Shown here: piece after piece, positions 39,180 to 47,313 of the stretch
Layout of the letters: each line of letters starts with the position of its first letter
How positions within the stretch are numbered: the first letter of the stretch is position 1
NCBI RefSeq assembly: GCF_011440395.1
Contig: NZ_JAAOIX010000012.1
Location: 62,001-126,000, forward strand
Reading direction: 5' to 3'
Source: Pseudomaricurvus alcaniphilus
GTDB taxonomy: Bacteria > Pseudomonadota > Gammaproteobacteria > Pseudomonadales > Cellvibrionaceae
DNA length: 64,000 nt
The notes under the pieces: model-generated
Told to the model about the DNA's origin: nothing
The model's database searches: none
The model's input: the letters and a program-made list of their open reading frames with translations, nothing else
Made by a program: the position numbers and the translations under genes

Positions 39180-39494
39180 ATGGATAAGCCAAAAGAAGCG
39201 CCAGCAGCACCGAAGATCAAATGGGATGATACCCGCATGAAGAGCACCTACGCCAACGTGTGTAATGTGTCCAGCACCCGGGAGGAGGTGACACTGTTAT
39301 TCGGCTTGAACCAGGCCTGGAATGCACAGCAGAGAGAGCTGGTGATTGAGTTGTCTGACCGTATGATTCTCAACCCCTATGCCGCCAAGCGCCTCAACAC
39401 TCTGCTAACCAGTGTGTTGAGCAAGTACGAAGAGCGCTTCGGTGAGATTGGCGAAGGCAGTGTCGAGGCAACGGCTGCCCAGGGCAGTCACTAG
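39180..39494 (+). CDS. DUF3467 family small protein
   Basis: This 104-residue protein matches DUF3467 in TYANVCNVSSTREEVTLLFG (about 23-42), a central SDRMILNPYAAKRLNTLL (about 60-77) and a C-terminal YEERFG. No function is established for the family. It has no signal peptide or membrane segment and should be cytoplasmic. It begins 45 bases after the giant gene, behind GCGGGAATAAAA, and is followed by a terminator, so it is probably co-transcribed with the giant gene. A role as a small partner or chaperone of the giant protein is plausible from position only. Confidence 0.8.
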   Translation: MDKPKEAPAAPKIKWDDTRMKSTYANVCNVSSTREEVTLLFGLNQAWNAQQRELVIELSDRMILNPYAAKRLNTLLTSVLSKYEERFGEIGEGSVEATAAQGSH

Positions 39495-39544
39495 CATTGT
39501 TTGTATCCAGCTATCTGCGCAGCCGTAAGTAGTGGGTAAAACCA

Positions 39545-39578
39545 AACCCTGCCCGGATAGCTTTCGGGTGGGGTTTTT
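39545..39578 (+). terminator. Terminator between substrate and export genes
   Basis: An 11-bp stem, AACCCTGCCCG with CGGGTGGGGTT, includes two G-T pairs and a 9-base loop and is followed by a T run. It follows the DUF3467 stop by about 50 bases and precedes the GAF-HlyD gene by 34. It separates the substrate half of the block from the export half, either ending the first transcript or reducing read-through. Confidence 0.8.
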
Positions 39579-39611
39579 CTGTCGCGTGAAGTTGGTTAAT
39601 GCAGTAGCAGT

Positions 39612-41450
39612 ATGCAAATAGAATCGGATACAACCCAGGCTGGGTTGCACGATGGATTGCGCCAGGCCTGGGCCCAGTTCAGCGCCGCAACCAGTTATGA
39701 AGAGTACTGCCAGTATTGGCTGCAGTTGATGTGCGTTCGTGTTGGCGGCGTCACAATGGCTGCCCTGGTGCTGGACAGCGGCGACGCCGGCTTCTTGCCC
39801 ACGGCGGTCTGGCCGGAAAAATCCCAACCTGACGAAGAGTTTACGGCCCTTATCGAAGAGGGCCTGGCCGAAGCGGCGGGGCTGGTGCATTCGCTCGCCT
39901 CTGGCGGCTATGGGCTGGCTTTCCCCATTCGTGTCGATGATGAGCTGGCCGGGGTGGTGGCACTGTCGCTGCGGGCCTCCAGTGAGGTGCTGCCGGCGAT
40001 TATGGAGCAGGTGCAGTGGGGCAGTGCCTGGATTGAACTGTTGCTGCGCCGCCATCGCGGGCGGGAAAAGAATTTGCAGTTTGAGCGCCTGTCAGGGGCG
40101 GTAGACCTGTTGGGTGCGGTGCTGGTGGAGGCGGACTTTAACAGCGCCGCCATGACCTTCGTCAACGAGTTGGCGGCGGCCTGGACTTGCGACCGGGTCA
40201 GCTTCGGGCTGGTCAAAGGCACGCTGGTGAATGTCACCGCGCTGTCCCACAGTGCCCAGTTCGGTAAAAAAATGAACCTGATTCGGCGCCTGTCCGGGGT
40301 GATGGATGAGGCGGTGCAGCAGCGCGGGGTGATCAATTACCCGTTGCCCGCCGATGCCGGTGGGCTGCTGGTGGCGCGGGAGCACGCCCAGTTTTCGTCG
40401 TCCTACGGCAATGCCAGTTTACTGACCGTACCGCTGTATTCGGATAGTCACTACTTTGGCGCGGTGACCCTGGAGCGACCGGCGGACACCCCCTTCAATG
40501 AACACGAGGTGGACCAGATTCGCAGCATTGTGGCGCTGTCCGGCGAGGCGCTGCGCAACAAGCGCGAGCAGGATAAAAACTGGTACCAGCACCTGTTTTC
40601 CGCCTGTGCCAGGCAACTGGGTAGGCTACTGGGTAGCGGTTACCTGGGGCGCAAGCTGGCCCTGATCGCTGTATTGCTGGTGGTGGTATTTTTCAGTGTC
40701 GCCGAAGGCACTTACCGGGTCTCGGCCGACAGCGTGCTGGAGGGCTCGGTGCGCCGGGCCATCGTCGCACCGTTCGAGGGTTACCTCGAGGCGGCGGATG
40801 TGAAAGCCGGTGAGCGGGTGGTGGCCGGACAGGAGATGAGTCGCCTGGACGACCGCGACTTGACCCTGGAAAAACTTAGCTATTTGAGTGAACAGGCCAA
40901 ATTACAGCGCCAGTACGAAGAGGCCGTGGCCACTCGCGACCGGGCCGAGGCGGCAGTGCTGCAAGCACAGCTGGAGCAAAATCGGGCCCAGTTGAACCTG
41001 CTCGACAGCCAGTTGGCCCGCACCCGCCTGCGGGCGCCCTTTGACGGCATAGTCACCAGTGGTGACCTGAGCCAGCGGCTGGGCAGTGCGGTGGAGCAGG
41101 GCGAAGTCCTGTTTGAAGTGGCGCCGCTGCACAGTTACCGGGTGATATTGTGGGTCGATGAGCATCGCATGGCGTCTATCAAAGAACAGCTGCGCGGTCG
41201 CCTGGTGCTCAATGCCATGCCCGAACATGTGGCGGAATTTGAGGTCTCGCAGGTGACGCCGGTGACCGAGGCCCGGGACGGCGGTAATTACTTTCGGGTG
41301 GAGGCCGTGCTCAACGACCCGATCGACGGTATGCGCCCGGGCATGGAAGGCGTCGGCAAAATAGAAGTGGGTGAGCGCAAACTGATCTGGATCTGGACCT
41401 ACCCGCTGCTGCAGTGGCTCAAGTTGAAGGCCTGGTCCTGGTGGCCCTGA
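39612..41450 (+). CDS. GAF-domain/HlyD-family fusion membrane adaptor
   Basis: This 612-residue protein has a large cytoplasmic N-terminal part with GAF-like sequence (about 150-315, including NASLLTVPLYSDSHYFGAVTLERP and FNEHEVDQIRSIVALSGEAL). One membrane segment follows (LALIAVLLVVVFFSV, about 350-364), then a periplasmic HlyD/membrane-fusion part. That part has a lipoyl half-motif (VAPFEGYLEAADVKAGERVVAGQ), a helical hairpin near 415-470, and TRLRAPFDGIVTSGDLSQRLGSAVEQGE. It should link the inner membrane to a TolC-type channel, with a cytoplasmic sensor domain attached. The ribosome-binding site is poor. The stop overlaps the start of a possible small ORF. Confidence 0.85.
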   Translation: MQIESDTTQAGLHDGLRQAWAQFSAATSYEEYCQYWLQLMCVRVGGVTMAALVLDSGDAGFLPTAVWPEKSQPDEEFTALIEEGLAEAAGLVHSLASGGYGLAFPIRVDDELAGVVALSLRASSEVLPAIMEQVQWGSAWIELLLRRHRGREKNLQFERLSGAVDLLGAVLVEADFNSAAMTFVNELAAAWTCDRVSFGLVKGTLVNVTALSHSAQFGKKMNLIRRLSGVMDEAVQQRGVINYPLPADAGGLLVAREHAQFSSSYGNASLLTVPLYSDSHYFGAVTLERPADTPFNEHEVDQIRSIVALSGEALRNKREQDKNWYQHLFSACARQLGRLLGSGYLGRKLALIAVLLVVVFFSVAEGTYRVSADSVLEGSVRRAIVAPFEGYLEAADVKAGERVVAGQEMSRLDDRDLTLEKLSYLSEQAKLQRQYEEAVATRDRAEAAVLQAQLEQNRAQLNLLDSQLARTRLRAPFDGIVTSGDLSQRLGSAVEQGEVLFEVAPLHSYRVILWVDEHRMASIKEQLRGRLVLNAMPEHVAEFEVSQVTPVTEARDGGNYFRVEAVLNDPIDGMRPGMEGVGKIEVGERKLIWIWTYPLLQWLKLKAWSWWP

Positions 41451-41557
41451 TGTACATTGAAAAGCAGAAGTACTTTGTCGTGCTGAAGTACTTTGATGGC
41501 ATAAAGTGCCGCGCTGCACAGATGTTCTGTAAATTGCTGCAGCGCACTGAGGTGTAG
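41450..41557 (+). CDS. Possible 35-residue small ORF linking two export genes
   Basis: A 35-codon frame exactly fills the gap between the GAF-HlyD gene and the M50-like gene. Its ATG overlaps the upstream stop in TGATG, and its TAG ends on the base before the next ATG. The product begins MYIEKQKYFVVLKYFDG, is basic, contains a repeated KYF element and two Cys, and ends LLQRTEV. Coupled junctions on both sides are typical of real operon genes, but I recognise no family and there is no independent ribosome-binding site. It could equally be a spacer that happens to be open. Confidence 0.4.
   Translation: MYIEKQKYFVVLKYFDGIKCRAAQMFCKLLQRTEV
41467..41495 (+). repeat. Direct repeat GAAGTACTTTG
   Basis: Two identical copies of GAAGTACTTTG start at 41467 and 41485, 18 bases apart. 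Each contains the palindrome AAGTACTT. The spacing is a multiple of three, so the repeat gives KYF twice in the small ORF. It may be a coding repeat or a protein-binding site. Confidence 0.6.
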
Positions 41558-43708
41558 ATGTCAGCCTCGCTGTTCAGTCCCTCCTGGCACCGGGTCGCGG
41601 ACTTAAAACCGCGTTTGCGCTCCCATGTAATTATCAATCGCCACGTGTTTCGCGGCGCCGTCTGGTACGTGATCCAGGATGACGCCACCGGTCGCTACCA
41701 CCGCTTTACCCCGCAGGCCTACAGTCTTATCGGCTTGATGGATGGCCGCCGCAGCCTGGATGACCTGTGGCACAGTGCCGGCGAGCAACTGGGCGACGAA
41801 ATGCCGTCCCAGGATGAAGTGATCCAGCTGCTGTCGCAACTGTATCGGGTCGATGCCATCCAGACCGATATCATCCCGGATATCGCCGAACTCAATAAAC
41901 GCCAGCGCAAGGAAAAACAGAACCGCCTGCTGGCCGCAGTCAAATCGCCGCTGGCGGTAAAGATTCCGCTGCTGGACCCGGAGCCGTTCCTGGCCCGCAC
42001 CGCCGGCCTCAGTCGCTGGCTCTACAACCCCCTCAGCGGCCTGATCTGGTTGTTGTGTGTGGGCTGGGCGCTGGGGCAGGCGGCGTATCACTGGCCACAG
42101 CTGACCGAAAACCTGGCCGACCGGGTGCTGGCGGTCGAGAACCTGTTTTTGATCTGGCTGGTGTACCCGCTGGTGAAACTGGTGCACGAGTTTGGCCATG
42201 CCTATGCGGTCAAGCGCTGGGGCGGGGAGGTGCACGAGATGGGCATCATGTTCCTGATCTTTATGCCCATTCCCTATGTGGATGCCTCGGCGTCGGCGGC
42301 GTTCCACAGTAAATACCAGCGCATGCTGGTGTCGGCCGCGGGTATTTTAATCGAGGCGTTTATCGCCGCGGTGGCGATGTGGGTGTGGGTCAGTGTCGAG
42401 CCGGGGGTTGTTCGCAGCGTGGCTTTCAACACCCTGCTGATCTCCGGTGTCTCGACCCTGCTTTTCAACGGCAACCCTCTATTGCGCTTTGATGCCTATT
42501 ACACCCTGGCGGACTTTCTCGAAATTCCCAACCTGGCCTCCAGGGGCACGCGCCAGGTGGCCTGGCTGTGCAAGCGCTATATGCTCGGGTTTGGCGATGA
42601 AGCGACCAGCCCGGCCTATGGCAAAGGCGAGGGCCGTTGGCTGCTGATCTACGCGCTGGCCAGCTTCGTCTACCGGGTTTTCATTACCTTTACGATTGTC
42701 CTTTTTGTCGCCAGCGAGCTGTTTTTTGTTGGTATTCTGCTGGCGCTGTTGGCACTCTATAACATGTTTGGTAAACCGCTGGTGGCTATGCTCAAGTTTT
42801 TGATGACGGATAAAACGGTGCGCAGGCAACGGGCCCGGGTAGCGGCGGGGGTCGCTGCACTGCTGGTGGCAGTGTGGGTGCTGCTGTTTATCATTCCCCT
42901 GCCGAAGATGACGGTGACTCACGGCGTGGTCTGGGCGCCGGATGAGGCGCGCATTATCACCGCCAGTAACGGTTTTCTGCAGCAGCTGGTGGTGGCTCCC
43001 GGCTCCATGGTGAGTGCCGGTGAGACCCTGCTGGTGAGCCAGAACGAAACCCTCGACACCCAGGTAGCGAAATTCAGCGGTCGCCTGAAGGAGTTGCTGG
43101 TGCTGTACCAGCGGGCGGTGGCCGACGAGCGCCAGAACGAAGCCGGTATCCTCGCAGAAGAGATTGCCCAGGCCCGGGCGGAGCTGGCTCGCAGCCTGGA
43201 AGAGCAGCGCGAGTTGGTGGTCAGGAGCCCGGCCGCGGGGCGCTACCAGTTGACCCTGCCGGTAGACCCCGAGGCCCGCTATATCCCCCGGGGCACACTG
43301 CTGGGCTACGTCCTGCAACCGGGGGAGTACCAGGTGCGTGCGGCGCTGGGGCAAAACGACATCGAGGCGGTGCGCAGTGACGTGCGCGCCGTCACCGTCA
43401 GGGTGGCGGAAGATTTCGACCGGGTGGTGCCAGCCAGGCTGATTCGGGAAGTACCGAGTGCGCAGCGGGAATTACCCAGTGCGGCGCTGGCGGTGGAGGG
43501 GGGTGGCCTGTTTGCCCTGGATCCGGCCAACCAGCAAGCGGCGACGGCGTTTGAGCCGGTCTTCCTGGTGGATCTGCAGCTCACGGGCTCCGCCGCCTAC
43601 CGGGTCGGGGAGCGCGCCTATGTGCGCTTTGAACACTCCCCGGAGCCGGTGGGCTATCGCATCTATCGCAGCTTGCGCCGGATCTTGCTGCGCGAACTGG
43701 AGTTCTAA
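41558..43708 (+). CDS. PqqD-like/M50 site-2-protease-like/HlyD membrane protein
   Basis: This 716-residue polytopic protein combines three parts. Residues about 20-105 resemble PqqD (YHRFTPQAYSLIGLMDGRRSLDDLW and onward), a domain that binds leader peptides in other systems. The middle has seven or eight membrane segments, with a zinc-protease motif H210-E-F-G-H214 and a second motif GNPLLRFDAYYTLADFLEIPNL whose Asp matches the third zinc ligand of site-2 proteases. Residues about 460-620 are a HlyD-like lipoyl and helical part (IITASNGFLQQLVVAPGSM). GAGG lies 5 bases before the ATG. Its stop abuts the SecA-like gene with no gap. I infer that it binds and possibly clips the giant protein's N-terminus at the inner membrane. 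Confidence 0.85.
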   Translation: MSASLFSPSWHRVADLKPRLRSHVIINRHVFRGAVWYVIQDDATGRYHRFTPQAYSLIGLMDGRRSLDDLWHSAGEQLGDEMPSQDEVIQLLSQLYRVDAIQTDIIPDIAELNKRQRKEKQNRLLAAVKSPLAVKIPLLDPEPFLARTAGLSRWLYNPLSGLIWLLCVGWALGQAAYHWPQLTENLADRVLAVENLFLIWLVYPLVKLVHEFGHAYAVKRWGGEVHEMGIMFLIFMPIPYVDASASAAFHSKYQRMLVSAAGILIEAFIAAVAMWVWVSVEPGVVRSVAFNTLLISGVSTLLFNGNPLLRFDAYYTLADFLEIPNLASRGTRQVAWLCKRYMLGFGDEATSPAYGKGEGRWLLIYALASFVYRVFITFTIVLFVASELFFVGILLALLALYNMFGKPLVAMLKFLMTDKTVRRQRARVAAGVAALLVAVWVLLFIIPLPKMTVTHGVVWAPDEARIITASNGFLQQLVVAPGSMVSAGETLLVSQNETLDTQVAKFSGRLKELLVLYQRAVADERQNEAGILAEEIAQARAELARSLEEQRELVVRSPAAGRYQLTLPVDPEARYIPRGTLLGYVLQPGEYQVRAALGQNDIEAVRSDVRAVTVRVAEDFDRVVPARLIREVPSAQRELPSAALAVEGGGLFALDPANQQAATAFEPVFLVDLQLTGSAAYRVGERAYVRFEHSPEPVGYRIYRSLRRILLRELEF

Positions 43709-45691
43709 TTGATCACCTCGGCATGCCACGCACCGGCTGATTATCGCCACCGCCCCGAGCGGCCGCCGCCGGAGTCTGGCTGGCTGCAGCGCTTGTCGAC
43801 CCAGGCCAAAGGCAAGCTGGAGCTGAACCGCTGGCGCTTGCGGAGGCGCCAGCGCCGTTTTTTGCGCCTGGTGACCGAGCACAGCCGGGGCTGTGAGGCC
43901 GAGACCGAGCAACAGCTGCTGCAGCGGGTGCGAGAGCTGGCCGCTGCCCTGCGCCAGCAAGGCCTGCAGGACCCGCTGGTGGCGGAGGTGTTCGCCATCA
44001 TTCGCGAGTTGTCCGGGCGCACGCTGGGCATGCGTCACTTTGACAGCCAGTTGCTCGGCGGCTGGGTGATGTTGCAGGGGCGGGTGGCGGAGATGAAAAC
44101 CGGCGAGGGCAAAACCCTGACCGCGGCGCTGCCGGTGATTACCGCGGCCCTGGCCGGCATGCCGGTGCATGTGGTCACGGTCAATGATTACCTGACCCAG
44201 CGCGACGCCGAGGAGATGGCGCCCCTGTACCAGTGCTTCGGCTTCTGTGCCGGCCTTATTATCCACGCCACCACGCCGGCGCAGCGACGCCAGGCCTACC
44301 AGGCCGATATTGTTTACGTGACCGGCAAGGAGCTGGTGTTTGATTACCTGCGCGACCAGATGAAACTGCCACAAGTGCAGCCGCTGCGCCTGCATGTTGA
44401 AGCCCTGAAAAGCCCCCGCTTCGAGTCCGCCTTGCAACTGCGCGGCCTGCACTTCGCCCTGGTGGACGAAGCCGACAGTGTCCTGATCGACGAATCGCGC
44501 ACGCCGCTGATCATATCCGCCAATCGCGGCAACGAAGACCAGCAGCAATTTATCGAAGAGGCCTTCGAGCTGTCGCTGGAGTTGCAGGAGGGGCTGGACT
44601 TCAGCCACGATGTCCAGCGCCGTGAGATCGAGCTGACCGAGCAGGGTACCCGCACTATTCGCGAACTCAGCGAGGGCCTGGGGCCGCTGTGGCGAGGCGC
44701 CATCCGGCGCGAGGAAATCGTCCACAAGGCGCTGCTGGGGCGTTATATCTACCAGCGTGACAAGGATTACCTGGTGCGCGACGGCAAGGTGGAGCTGATT
44801 GACCCGCTGACCGGTCGGGTGATGGAAGGCCGCTCCTGGGAGAAGGGGCTGCACCAGATGGTCGAATTGAAGGAGGGCTGTGAGCTGACCCGGCAGCGGG
44901 TCACCGAGGCCAGGATCAGCTACCAGAACTTCTTTCGTCGCTACCTCTGCCTCTGTGGCATGACAGGTACCGCCTGGGAGGTGCGGCAGGAGTTCTGGGA
45001 TACCTATGGCCTGGCCGTTACCCGGGTCCCGACCCACAAGCCGGAGCGGCGCCGTATCGACCCGCCGCGGGTGTTCCTCACCGATGCCGAGCGCTGGCAG
45101 GCACTGGTGCGTCGCTGTCAGGAATTGCTGGTACAAAACCGGGCGGTGCTGATTGGCACCGGTTCGGTGGCCAGTTCGGAAGAGGCCAGCGACTATTTGC
45201 GCCGGGCCGGCATCGAGCACCAGGTGCTCAACGCCAAGCAGGACCAGGCCGAGGCCGAACTGGTGGCCCAGGCGGGACAGCCGGGGCGGGTGATGGTGGC
45301 GACCAATATGGCCGGCCGCGGCACCGATATCAAACTGGCACCGCTGGTGCGGGAGGCCGGTGGCCTGCACGTCATACTCACCGATCGCTATGAGTCGGGC
45401 CGTGTTGATCGCCAGTTGGCCGGCCGCTGCGCCCGCCAGGGGGATCCGGGCAGCTTCGAAATGCTGTTGTCGCTGGAGAATGCGCCGGCCCGGACGCTGC
45501 GCGGTAAAAGCCTGCTGGCCAGCAGTCGCTCGCTGGGACTCAATAATGCCGCCGGTCAAAAAATGGCCCTGCAGGCATTACAGGTGGAACAACAATTTGT
45601 GGAGCGGCAGAACTATCTGGCGCGTCAGTCGACACTTGAATATGATCTAAAGCAGGGCGATTTGCTGGCTTTCTCTGGACGCGGTAACTGA
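43709..45691 (+). CDS. Short SecA-like export ATPase
   Basis: This 660-residue SecA-family motor is clearly shorter than housekeeping SecA (about 830-910). It keeps the Walker A site MKTGEGKT (129-136), the Walker B region VDEADSVLIDESRTPLIIS (252 onward, against the usual DEVDSILIDEARTPLIIS), the ATNMAGRGTDI motif, and a diverged arginine-finger region GRCARQGDPGS (572 onward, against GRSGRQGD). It ends soon after motor domain 2, so most of the helical scaffold, the wing and the zinc-binding SecB tail are missing. Translation starts at TTG, immediately after the upstream stop, with GGAG 6 bases before it. It probably powers movement of the giant protein through the neighbouring membrane proteins instead of, or together with, SecYEG. 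Confidence 0.85.
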   Translation: MITSACHAPADYRHRPERPPPESGWLQRLSTQAKGKLELNRWRLRRRQRRFLRLVTEHSRGCEAETEQQLLQRVRELAAALRQQGLQDPLVAEVFAIIRELSGRTLGMRHFDSQLLGGWVMLQGRVAEMKTGEGKTLTAALPVITAALAGMPVHVVTVNDYLTQRDAEEMAPLYQCFGFCAGLIIHATTPAQRRQAYQADIVYVTGKELVFDYLRDQMKLPQVQPLRLHVEALKSPRFESALQLRGLHFALVDEADSVLIDESRTPLIISANRGNEDQQQFIEEAFELSLELQEGLDFSHDVQRREIELTEQGTRTIRELSEGLGPLWRGAIRREEIVHKALLGRYIYQRDKDYLVRDGKVELIDPLTGRVMEGRSWEKGLHQMVELKEGCELTRQRVTEARISYQNFFRRYLCLCGMTGTAWEVRQEFWDTYGLAVTRVPTHKPERRRIDPPRVFLTDAERWQALVRRCQELLVQNRAVLIGTGSVASSEEASDYLRRAGIEHQVLNAKQDQAEAELVAQAGQPGRVMVATNMAGRGTDIKLAPLVREAGGLHVILTDRYESGRVDRQLAGRCARQGDPGSFEMLLSLENAPARTLRGKSLLASSRSLGLNNAAGQKMALQALQVEQQFVERQNYLARQSTLEYDLKQGDLLAFSGRGN

Positions 45692-46578
45692 TGTTTATAC
45701 GACCCCGATTATTACAACTTCTATATATACGGCCAATGCTTGTACCGTGTGCCTTGTTGTGGGCCCTGCTGCCGTTGCCGTTGGCTGCCGCCCCGCAGAC
45801 GGAAGCAGAAAAACTGCTGGCCGTGCCCCTGGGCCAGACCCTGGAGTCAGACTCGGGCGGGAGCGCAAGCGCGGCGGGATCAGACCTCGATGACAGCGGC
45901 CTGCCAAGGCTGGGCTGCCTGTTGACGCCCAGTCTCGACGTCATGATTGCCAGCCCGGTAGTGGGGGTGATCGAAGAGGTGGCGGTGAAAAAAGGCAGCC
46001 TGGTAAAAAAGGGGGATGTGCTGATCCAGCTGCGCTCCGAGGTGGAGCAGGCGACCCTGCGCCTGAACCAGGCCCAGGCGGACTACGGCCGGCGCACCAT
46101 TGAGCGCAATGAAGAGCTGTACCGCAAGAGCCTGATTTCGGAGCAGGAGCGGGACGAGATAATTATCACCAACCGCATCTACGGCTATGAGCTGGAGCAG
46201 ACCCGCGCCATGTTGCAGCAAAAAACCATCCGCAGCCCCCTCGATGGCGTGGTGGTGGACACGTTCCTGGAGTTGGGCGAATACGTGGGTGAAGAGCCGG
46301 TGCTGAATATCGTGCAGCTCGACCCGCTGCATGTGGAAGTGGTGGTGCCGGCCAGGTACTACGGCGCCATCGCCAGTGGCGGCAGTGCCAGCGTCAGCCT
46401 GGACAAGCCCTGGAACGGCAGCTACCAGGCGACCGTCGATATAGTGGACCAGGTGCTGGATGCCGCCAGTGGCACCTTCGGTGTACGCCTGCTGCTGCCC
46501 AACCCGGATTATCGCCTGCCGGCCGGCCTGAAGTGCGAAATCCGCTTTTCTCCCGCCGCGGCCCAGGTCGCCCGCTAG
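45691..46578 (+). CDS. HlyD/RND-type periplasmic adaptor subunit
   Basis: This 295-residue membrane-fusion protein should bridge an inner-membrane component and the TolC-like channel. An N-terminal hydrophobic signal or anchor (LVPCALLWALLPLPLAAA) is followed by lipoyl half-motifs SPVVGVIEEVAVKKGSLVKKGD and IRSPLDGVVVDTFLELGEYVGE, enclosing a short helical hairpin (about 115-175). A beta-barrel part follows (LDPLHVEVVVPARYYGAIASG). Its start overlaps the SecA-like stop in TGATG, so the two are translationally coupled. It is the second HlyD-type adaptor besides those fused to GAF and M50, and it closes the block. Confidence 0.88.
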   Translation: MFIRPRLLQLLYIRPMLVPCALLWALLPLPLAAAPQTEAEKLLAVPLGQTLESDSGGSASAAGSDLDDSGLPRLGCLLTPSLDVMIASPVVGVIEEVAVKKGSLVKKGDVLIQLRSEVEQATLRLNQAQADYGRRTIERNEELYRKSLISEQERDEIIITNRIYGYELEQTRAMLQQKTIRSPLDGVVVDTFLELGEYVGEEPVLNIVQLDPLHVEVVVPARYYGAIASGGSASVSLDKPWNGSYQATVDIVDQVLDAASGTFGVRLLLPNPDYRLPAGLKCEIRFSPAAAQVAR

Positions 46579-46612
46579 GCTGGCGCGCCAGCCTCAACAC
46601 CAGCCTCAACAC
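46578..46612 (+). repeat. 16-bp palindrome and 12-base tandem repeat
   Basis: A perfect palindrome GGCTGGCGCGCCAGCC begins on the last base of the adaptor stop codon. Two copies of CAGCCTCAACAC follow (46589-46612; the first shares its start with the palindrome), then a partial third. No T run follows, so it is a poor intrinsic terminator. It lies at the right edge of the export block. Confidence 0.8.
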
Positions 46613-46727
46613 CAGCCGCCACATCCGAATTGCGCGCCTGGCTCTTGTAATCGCAGGCTTTATTGATTACAGTCGCCGCCCTCGGCAAACCATTTGGGTT
46701 TTACTCGGTATTTGCAGCTCGGTGCTT

Positions 46728-46748
46728 GCAAATAGGGACGCAAATAGG
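46728..46748 (+). repeat. Direct repeat GCAAATAGG upstream of the S10 promoter
   Basis: Two copies of GCAAATAGG start 12 bases apart (46728 and 46740) and end 2 bases before the proposed -35 box. They could be a site for an activator or part of an upstream promoter element; no specific regulator is recognised. Confidence 0.55.
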
Positions 46749-46750
46749 TG

Positions 46751-46779
46751 TTGACTCTCCCTGCCAAGCTCTATAGAAT
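46751..46779 (+). promoter_or_regulatory. Sigma-70-type promoter of the S10 operon
   Basis: TTGACT and TAGAAT are separated by exactly 17 bases, close to the sigma-70 consensus. TATAGA, two bases upstream, could replace the -10 box. The expected transcript would start near 46786 and have a leader of about 90 bases before rpsJ. This gives the ribosomal cluster its own promoter, independent of the export block. Confidence 0.75.
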
Positions 46780-46790
46780 TCCGCTTCTTT

Positions 46791-47186
<396 letters not shown>

Positions 47187-47313
47187 TAAAGCGGTTTATA
47201 TAGTTCAAGTTTAAATACAATTTGTGCCGATACCCAACTAGTTTGGGTTGTGTAACGCTCTGAAATGGGCGGCCATAGCGGGTAAAAGCCCCGTACACTG
47301 AGAGGTTATTGAA

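Noticed and set aside
43472-45559. 695-codon open frame on the minus strand
   Set aside because: It is antisense to the well-supported SecA-like gene and the end of the M50-like gene, in GC-rich sequence where stops are rare.
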